A program made the position numbers and the translations under genes. Below, piece by piece: positions 58,056-64,000 of a stretch of 64,000 nucleotides of DNA. The notes under the pieces were generated by a model. The model was not told the DNA's origin, ran no database searches, and saw only the letters and a program-made list of their open reading frames with translations. The stretch is taken from contig CAIRMR010000204.1 of NCBI GenBank assembly GCA_903879715.1, positions 30,760 through 94,759 of the forward strand, written 5' to 3'. This DNA comes from an uncultured Bacteroidales bacterium (lineage in GTDB: Bacteria; Bacteroidota; Bacteroidia; Bacteroidales; UBA4417). The stretch's first letter is position 1; each line of letters begins with the position of its first letter.

Positions 58056-59660
58056 CTATTTAACAAATTGCTCAGCATAATACCTGGCAGTTAGTTTTTC
58101 GCCGGTCGCTTTTTCTATCATTACATTCCAGTGGTATCGGGCACCAGGACTAAACACTTTTTCTTTGAAATAATCGCCAACTTCCTTTTTGCCAAAATAG
58201 CTTTGCCCGAAATCTTCAGATTTAAGAATTGAAGTAGCGATGTAATGATTAAACTGCGATGCCAGTAATTCTCCCAAAAGGTAATTATGATAATAGCATG
58301 GCGAGGTTGCAATATGAATTTTGCTGGCCCAGTCAGGTTGATCGCGATTGGTCGGGCGTTTGATCATCTGGTATTTCTCAACAAGGTCCCACCAAAGCGT
58401 ATTCAGATCTTGTTCAGGATTTTCGTACAACGCTTTTTCGAAACGATACATTACCTGTGCCCAGCGGCTGAACGTTAATTGTTCAAGACGAAGGACTTTG
58501 AATCCTTCCGCTGCAACTTTATGTGCATCAGCCTCATCAGTGAGTTTCATATCAACGAGGAACCCGGCATTCGACGACATGCGGCCAAAAAACATGGCAA
58601 TGGCTTCGGTTGTAAAGGTGTGAGCCGGATTGCGAAGCGTAAACGGCAACTGCGGATCAATGTATTTATCGTAATTGGCGTGCCCGAATTCGTGCAGCAT
58701 GGTTCCCATCCAGTTCTGGTTGGGTTTAATATTGCAAAGTACTCTCACATCACCCAGGTTATCAATATCAATGCAATAGGCATGCTGGTTCTTACCGGTT
58801 TTTTCGTAAAGATCGCTTTGGGCAAGCATGTCTTTTATATCAAGACCTAAGCTCAAATAATAATCGGTAGTCAATGTTTCAATATTCCGGTCCTGGTAAT
58901 ATTTGTCGAGGTCGATGCTGTAAATTGCCGGTGGTTCCTGGAAAAAGCGGTTCTGGTAATGCCAGGGCATCAGTTCTTCCACGTTTACATTGTCTCGTTT
59001 GGACAAGTATGAGTCAATTTCCTTTTTTAATTCAGTAAAAGAATCACGGGTCAGGTTGTCGAGTTCATCGAACAGGGAACTTATCTCTTCAGGATCCTGT
59101 TCGCTGAGTTTCAGGCTCATTTCGTGGTAGTTGCTGAAACCAAGCTGCCGGGCAATTTCGTTCCGTTTTTTTACCAGGCCGATAATATCCCTGGCCACAA
59201 CCAGGCCGATGGCTTTGTGACCTTCCCAGGCTTGTTTCAACTCACCGGAATTGGTGGAAGTTTTCAATACTTCTTCCACTTCGTTGTCGCTGAGTTTTTT
59301 GCCCTTTACATCAGCACGGAAATTCGAATATTTCTGTTCAATTTCGGTCTGCATCGATATAACGCTGTTCAGTAGTTCCGTGTCAACCTGGTTTCCGAGA
59401 TAGGCATCGTACATTACATCAAGCTGTCGCTTCAGCAACTCATCAGTAATAGTATCCGAATCTTTAATCCGTTTAAGGATAGCAAAATCCTCTTTATTCG
59501 AGAAAACCTTTGTGAGCTCTATATTCAGTTCTTCTGATTTCTTCCAGTCTTCTTCTTTCCCGCTGATAGAAGCAGTCCAGTAAGCCAGCGAAGACGCTTT
59601 GGTAAGCGGTTGAACAACGGATTCGAATCTTTGTATAAAAGTAATCAGTTCTTTTTGCAT
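58056..59660 (-). CDS. M2/M3-like zinc metallopeptidase (peptidyl-dipeptidase type)
   Basis: MLHEFGHANYDKYI (HExxH); SNYHEMSLKLSEQDPEE; downstream TEAIAMFFGRM zinc-ligand-like region. Confidence 0.88.
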   Translation of the reverse strand: MQKELITFIQRFESVVQPLTKASSLAYWTASISGKEEDWKKSEELNIELTKVFSNKEDFAILKRIKDSDTITDELLKRQLDVMYDAYLGNQVDTELLNSVISMQTEIEQKYSNFRADVKGKKLSDNEVEEVLKTSTNSGELKQAWEGHKAIGLVVARDIIGLVKKRNEIARQLGFSNYHEMSLKLSEQDPEEISSLFDELDNLTRDSFTELKKEIDSYLSKRDNVNVEELMPWHYQNRFFQEPPAIYSIDLDKYYQDRNIETLTTDYYLSLGLDIKDMLAQSDLYEKTGKNQHAYCIDIDNLGDVRVLCNIKPNQNWMGTMLHEFGHANYDKYIDPQLPFTLRNPAHTFTTEAIAMFFGRMSSNAGFLVDMKLTDEADAHKVAAEGFKVLRLEQLTFSRWAQVMYRFEKALYENPEQDLNTLWWDLVEKYQMIKRPTNRDQPDWASKIHIATSPCYYHNYLLGELLASQFNHYIATSILKSEDFGQSYFGKKEVGDYFKEKVFSPGARYHWNVMIEKATGEKLTARYYAEQFVK

Positions 59661-59669
59661 TTGGTAAGG

Positions 59670-59900
59670 ATAAAGGTCAAAGGTTTAAAAGGTCAAAGTG
59701 CTGCGCTGGTCAAAGTGCACTGAGCGGTGGTGGCTGAGCGAAGCCGAAGCCAGCCGAAGTGCAATTGGCTGCGCCGTTCAAAGTGCAGTAAGTGGTGGTT
59801 GCTGACGGTGGGTGAGCGGTGGCTGGTGAGCGGTGCCGAACTAAGCCGGACCCCCGAAGCAAAATAAAGTTCAAAGGTTGCGCCGTTCAAGGGTTCATAA
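59670..59900. repeat. Intergenic word repeats (GTCAAAGTGC / GAGCGGTGGCTG / GCCGAAGCC families)
   Basis: Repeated GTTCAAAG, GTCAAAGTGC, TGAGCGGTGG, GCCGAAGCC words over ~200 bp. Confidence 0.75.
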
Positions 59901-59953
59901 TTCAGGATGCAAATCCAAGATTCCACCGCCGAAAATTACTTATTCATTTCTTA

Positions 59954-60002
59954 TTTAATGTTATGTGTTTTTCATTTCTTAAAATGAACACATAACATTA
60001 AA
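59954..60002. terminator. Long hairpin downstream of cysS
   Basis: TTTAATGTTATGTGTT ... AACACATAACATTAAA, 16-bp perfect arms, inner arms CATTT/AAATG. Confidence 0.65.
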
Positions 60003-60054
60003 CACTAAATATTAAATGAAAAAGTATTAGAGATGATTACCAATCCGGCATTTT

Positions 60055-61524
60055 TTACTCAATATCCCAGGTAGCTCCATCCTTCGTATCCTTAATGCTT
60101 ACTCCAGCCTGAGCAAGTGCATCACGCAGCCGGTCGCTGGTAGCCCAATCTTTATTGGTGCGGGCTTCGCGGCGAAGGTCAAGGATAATGTTCATCAGGT
60201 TGCTGATTACCTGGTTGCCGGCTTGAGGATCATTTTCAGGAAGCAATCCGAGAATATCGAAAGTAAACGTATGCATCATGCTTCGTAACAGTCCGATATC
60301 ATCAGCTGTCAGACTTTCTTTCTTATCATTAGCAGAATTGATAATTCTTGCCCCTTCAAAAAGATGGGCAATCAGGATCGGGCTGTTGAGATCGTCGTTC
60401 ATGGCTTCATAACATTTGGCCTGCAATGCGGCAATATCAACCGTTGATTTATTGGCCGGAACCAGTTTTTCAAGGGTTGCAATGCTTTTCATCAGCCGTA
60501 AAAAGCCTTTCTCAGAAGCTTGCAGAGCTTCGTTGCTGAAATCAAGCGGGCTGCGGTAATGAGCCTGGAGGATGAAGAAACGAACGGTCATTGGACTGTA
60601 GGCTTGTTGCAGGGCAGCATGCTGCCCTGCAAAGAAATCATCAAGCTGAATAAAATTGCCCAGCGATTTACCCATCTTCTGCCCGTTGATGGTGATCATA
60701 TTGTTGTGCATCCAGTATTTGGCCGGAGTTTTATGGTTACAAACCGTGCTTTGCGCAATTTCACTTTCGTGATGCGGAAAGAGCAGGTCCATACCTCCGC
60801 CATGAATATCGAACTGCTCACCAAGGTATTTGGTGCTCATGGCCGAACATTCGAGGTGCCAGCCCGGGAATCCATCGCTCCAGTCCGAAGGCCAGCGCAT
60901 AATATGTTCAGGTTGCGCCTTTTTCCATAAGGCAAAATCAAAACTATTTCTTTTCTCGTCCTGGCCTGCCAGTTCGCGGGTGTTCGATAAAAGATCTTCA
61001 ACTACACGGCCAGAAAGAATTCCGTAATTATGAGTCTCATTGTATTTTTCAACGTCAAAATATACTGAGCCTTTGCTTTCGTAGCCCATACCGGCATTCA
61101 GTATTTTTTTCACCATGGCAATCTGCTCAATAATATGACCTGATGCGCGCGGCTCAATGCTGGGTTTCAGCACATTTAGTTTGTCTATGGCAGCATGGTA
61201 GCGATCGGTAAAATACTGTACCACTTCCATAGGTTCAAGTTCTTCCAGGCGAGCTTTTTTTGCAATTTTATCTTCGCCTTCGTCGGCATCATTTTCGAGG
61301 TGGCCGACGTCGGTAATATTACGCACATAACGCACTTTATATCCCAGGTGGCGCAGGTAGCGGAACACCAGGTCGAACGAAATTGCCGGACGGGCATGAC
61401 CCAGATGAGCATCGCCATAAACAGTTGGCCCGCAAACGTACATGCCTACGTGAGGAGCATTAAGAGGAACAAAAAGTTCCTTCTGGCGTGATAAGGTATT
61501 GTATACGAATAAGTTGTTTTCCAT
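60055..61524 (-). CDS. cysS: Cysteinyl-tRNA synthetase
   Basis: [66 protein letters not shown]. Confidence 0.97.
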   Translation of the reverse strand: MENNLFVYNTLSRQKELFVPLNAPHVGMYVCGPTVYGDAHLGHARPAISFDLVFRYLRHLGYKVRYVRNITDVGHLENDADEGEDKIAKKARLEELEPMEVVQYFTDRYHAAIDKLNVLKPSIEPRASGHIIEQIAMVKKILNAGMGYESKGSVYFDVEKYNETHNYGILSGRVVEDLLSNTRELAGQDEKRNSFDFALWKKAQPEHIMRWPSDWSDGFPGWHLECSAMSTKYLGEQFDIHGGGMDLLFPHHESEIAQSTVCNHKTPAKYWMHNNMITINGQKMGKSLGNFIQLDDFFAGQHAALQQAYSPMTVRFFILQAHYRSPLDFSNEALQASEKGFLRLMKSIATLEKLVPANKSTVDIAALQAKCYEAMNDDLNSPILIAHLFEGARIINSANDKKESLTADDIGLLRSMMHTFTFDILGLLPENDPQAGNQVISNLMNIILDLRREARTNKDWATSDRLRDALAQAGVSIKDTKDGATWDIE

Positions 61525-61636
61525 GCTGAATTATTTAGCAGGGTGCAAAGGTAGGGAAATTAAGGAATTGAAGGAGTTGGCCAAATTAGTAGCTTATAAA
61601 AGGTTCAAAACAATTTAGAGTTGAACGAAAAGATTC

Positions 61637-62881
61637 TTATTCAAATAACCACTTCCACGTTGGAAGAAACTGAATTTGACATTCCCCAATTTGCAATGTT
61701 TCTTCCGAGTCAATCGTCAAAATAAGGCCTGTTTGCAGATTATAAGTATGCATTGCATCCAGCAGTCCATTTATTTCACGTTGTTTTGTCATTTCATTTT
61801 CAAACGAATCGCACACTTGAATCGCTGCAGTTATATTAAAACCATTTCGAAGAACAAAATCACATTCCACTTTACTCTGATGATAGAAAATTTCTAATCC
61901 ACGCCGTTTAAGTTCAATAAATACCAGATTCTCAAGCAACCGGCCTCTGTTTTGTGAAAAATTAAATCCCAGTTTAAGAATCAACGCATTATCCACAAAG
62001 TACGTTTTTTTGGGATTCAGGATTTGAGATTTTAATGAAAAGTCAAATCTTGCTATTTGAAAAATCAGGTATGTATTCTCAACAAAATGAATATAGTTGC
62101 TCACTGTTGTCGGGTTTTTAACTCCGATAATACCAGCAAGGGACTTATTGGTGGACAGTCTTGCCGCATTACTGGCTAAAAAATAGACTAATTGAAGCAT
62201 CTCCTTTTCGTTGGTAAGATTATTCCTAACCAGAACATCTTTGTATAAAATCGATTCGTAAAGTTGCTTCAGATATAAGTCCTGTTTTGTTTCCAGAAAC
62301 AAAGGAATGCCGCCCTCCAGCAAATATTCCTGAAAAAGGCCGGCTATTATTCCTCGCTCCGAAGTGGTAAGGATTTTGTCGGAAGGTATTTTTTTTCGCT
62401 TATATGCAATATATTCCTGAAAAGAAAACGGGAATAGTTCGAAACGCAAAAACCGTCCAGTGAGGTGGGTTCCCATTTCACGACTGAGCATCATTGCATT
62501 GGAGCCGGTAAGAAAAACCTTGAGTCCGGAATCATAAAGCCTTCTTACAAAACGTTCCCAGCCCGAAATGTTCTGTATCTCATCAAAATAAAAAGTTGAT
62601 TGCTCCCCATACATTTCAATAAATACTTCGTGTAAAAGCTGGAAATGCTCAACCCTAAAGTTCAGCAATCGTTCATCGTCAAAATTGATAAAGAAATCCT
62701 GCTCCTTTTGTTTTGTTCGGATTTGTTGTAACAGAACAGACTTGCCACATCTGCGAACACCTGAGATAACCAGAATTTCATGAGCTGTAATAAGTACCTG
62801 AGGAACCTTACGTTCTACCTCTAAAGCAACGGTGTGTCGTACTCGTTGTTCTTTAATTACAAATCTCAATATTTCTTTCAT
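61637..62881 (-). CDS. AAA ATPase with DUF4143-like C-terminus
   Basis: ISGVRRCGKSVLLQQI Walker A; FYFDEIQNISGWERFVRRLYDSGLKVFLTGSNAMML; DUF4143-like LLENLVFIELKRRGLEIFYHQSKVECDFVLRNG. Confidence 0.9.
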   Translation of the reverse strand: MKEILRFVIKEQRVRHTVALEVERKVPQVLITAHEILVISGVRRCGKSVLLQQIRTKQKEQDFFINFDDERLLNFRVEHFQLLHEVFIEMYGEQSTFYFDEIQNISGWERFVRRLYDSGLKVFLTGSNAMMLSREMGTHLTGRFLRFELFPFSFQEYIAYKRKKIPSDKILTTSERGIIAGLFQEYLLEGGIPLFLETKQDLYLKQLYESILYKDVLVRNNLTNEKEMLQLVYFLASNAARLSTNKSLAGIIGVKNPTTVSNYIHFVENTYLIFQIARFDFSLKSQILNPKKTYFVDNALILKLGFNFSQNRGRLLENLVFIELKRRGLEIFYHQSKVECDFVLRNGFNITAAIQVCDSFENEMTKQREINGLLDAMHTYNLQTGLILTIDSEETLQIGECQIQFLPTWKWLFE

Positions 62882-63142
62882 TGTATCTTGCTTTTTTCAG
62901 AACAAAGATACTATTGTTCTGTTTGAAATGTATCTTTTAACGATTATTATTCTATTTGTAAAAGATCTTTTTGTAACCGGTTATCGTTTATATGATTTAC
63001 AGAGAGGTGCTGGCTATTCTTTCGGATGGGGGAAGTCGTAAGCTTTCAAAACGTTAAAAACTTTTAAACTAGCAACTTCCTTCTTCGTTCAATAATTTAT
63101 ACTAAATTTTTTTTGTAGCTATCCCACAATTGCGGAATATAG

Positions 63143-63307
63143 TTCAATCGCCCTGCTCACAGCAACCAGGCAGCAAAGGAAGGCCCGGTTTTTCGGGCAG
63201 AGGATTATGCCTATACCGTCGCTTTTGATTATTCAGGTGAAAAAGGAATATTGGATATATTTGTAACTGAAAAAAAAATAAAAGATATTGGGAGCTACGG
63301 GCGTTGA
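63143..63307 (+). pseudogene. Coding remnant without start codon (…KEGPVFRAEDYAYTVAFDYSGEKGILDIFVTEKKIKDIGSYGR*)
   Basis: 55-codon protein-like open frame, no ATG, upstream in-frame stop. Confidence 0.35.
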
Positions 63308-63391
63308 AAAAATCAATCAAGAAGTAGAAATTACTCAAATAAAGATTTAAAAATCCGTATAAATTCATGGAATAAACTTTAAACTATTAAT

Positions 63392-63862
63392 ATGAAAGGG
63401 ATTATCTTAGGCTTCGTACTATTTTGGGCAATGTCTCAACTAAATGGACAAGAAATTAATATTGATTGCAGTTGGGATACCTTATTTGCAAAAAGAATTG
63501 AGTTAATTCCCTTACCAATGTATTTTGATTGCTCAGGTTTAAATATTAATAAGCAAATTGCCTTTATACCTGCTCCACAAGAGTTGAATGAAGTTTTGCC
63601 TAAAGAACTTATTGAAAATATTGACCTTAATAAATATAACCTATTTATAAGAAGTTGTTCAACATCCGGATGTAAAACACCTTCAGTTAAATGTCTTTTA
63701 TTTAAAGATGAAACTAAACAAGAGACCTTTCTTAATGTAAACATACTTGAATTTGGTTTTTGTAAAATAGCACGACCAACTATTATAGCATTCCTGGTTA
63801 AAAAGGTTGATTGTCCTCAATTGAATACTATTTGTATTACCAAAAACAATAGGGAAAAATGA
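63392..63862 (+). CDS. Hypothetical secreted protein
   Basis: Signal peptide-like N-terminus; 156 aa; no family recognised. Confidence 0.5.
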   Translation: MKGIILGFVLFWAMSQLNGQEINIDCSWDTLFAKRIELIPLPMYFDCSGLNINKQIAFIPAPQELNEVLPKELIENIDLNKYNLFIRSCSTSGCKTPSVKCLLFKDETKQETFLNVNILEFGFCKIARPTIIAFLVKKVDCPQLNTICITKNNREK

Positions 63863-63963
63863 ACAATAGCGTCCTAAACGATTAAAAAAAAGACAAAAAG
63901 AGAGAAGGGATTCTCGTATCTCAAATTACCTTTGAGTTGCACAACAAAAACACCCCTTCTCCC

Positions 63964-64000
63964 ATGACAAATATAACATTGTTTAGCCAAATCATATCCA
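63964..64000 (+). mobile_element. Start of a probable IS4-type transposase truncated by window edge (MTNITLFSQIIS...)
   Basis: ATG ACA AAT ATA ACA TTG TTT AGC CAA ATC ATA TCC resembles N-termini of Bacteroidetes IS4-like transposases; only 12 residues visible. Confidence 0.4.

Noticed and set aside
1-64000. CRISPR arrays, rRNA and tRNA genes
   Set aside because: No regularly spaced direct repeats with unique spacers, and no rRNA or complete tRNA pattern seen on either strand.

Overview
This is a Bacteroidetes-type chromosomal window, judged by SusC/SusD genes, T9SS sorting domains, LytS/LytTR pairs and TAnnTTTG-like promoters. From left to right it contains: (i) a mannan-type polysaccharide utilization locus (about 1-17.3 kb) with the SusC C-terminus, SusD, two paralogous clan GH-A-like hydrolases, GH130, an arylsulfotransferase-like lipoprotein, an SSS symporter, a SASA-type esterase and a GH2 beta-mannosidase; (ii) a 1604-aa lamin-tail/T9SS protein with three ~1.1 kb internal repeats; (iii) housekeeping genes (asd, ribF, mnmA, asnB, cysS); (iv) a Memo-AMMECR1 fusion lipoprotein; (v) a decayed IS3-type transposase beside an orphan ABC-2 permease; (vi) an operon-like run of CXXCH lipoprotein, PqqD-like protein, LytS and LytTR; (vii) a TolC-HlyD-ABC-MacB-LytS-LytTR cluster whose five internal gaps are each about 180-225 bp and filled with short word repeats; (viii) a LytS / STN-TonB receptor / DUF4249 set; (ix) two peptidases and an AAA ATPase. 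The most interesting signal is outside the ORF track. Upstream of asnB on the minus strand there is a 16-codon reading frame, MLNHNTLFNNYNPLAD* (5 Asn of 16 residues). It is followed by mutually exclusive 1:2, 2:3 and 3:4 RNA pairings, the last being an intrinsic terminator with six Ts. This has the full layout of a ribosome-mediated asparagine attenuator. All calls come from reading the sequence and recalling families; no database search was run.
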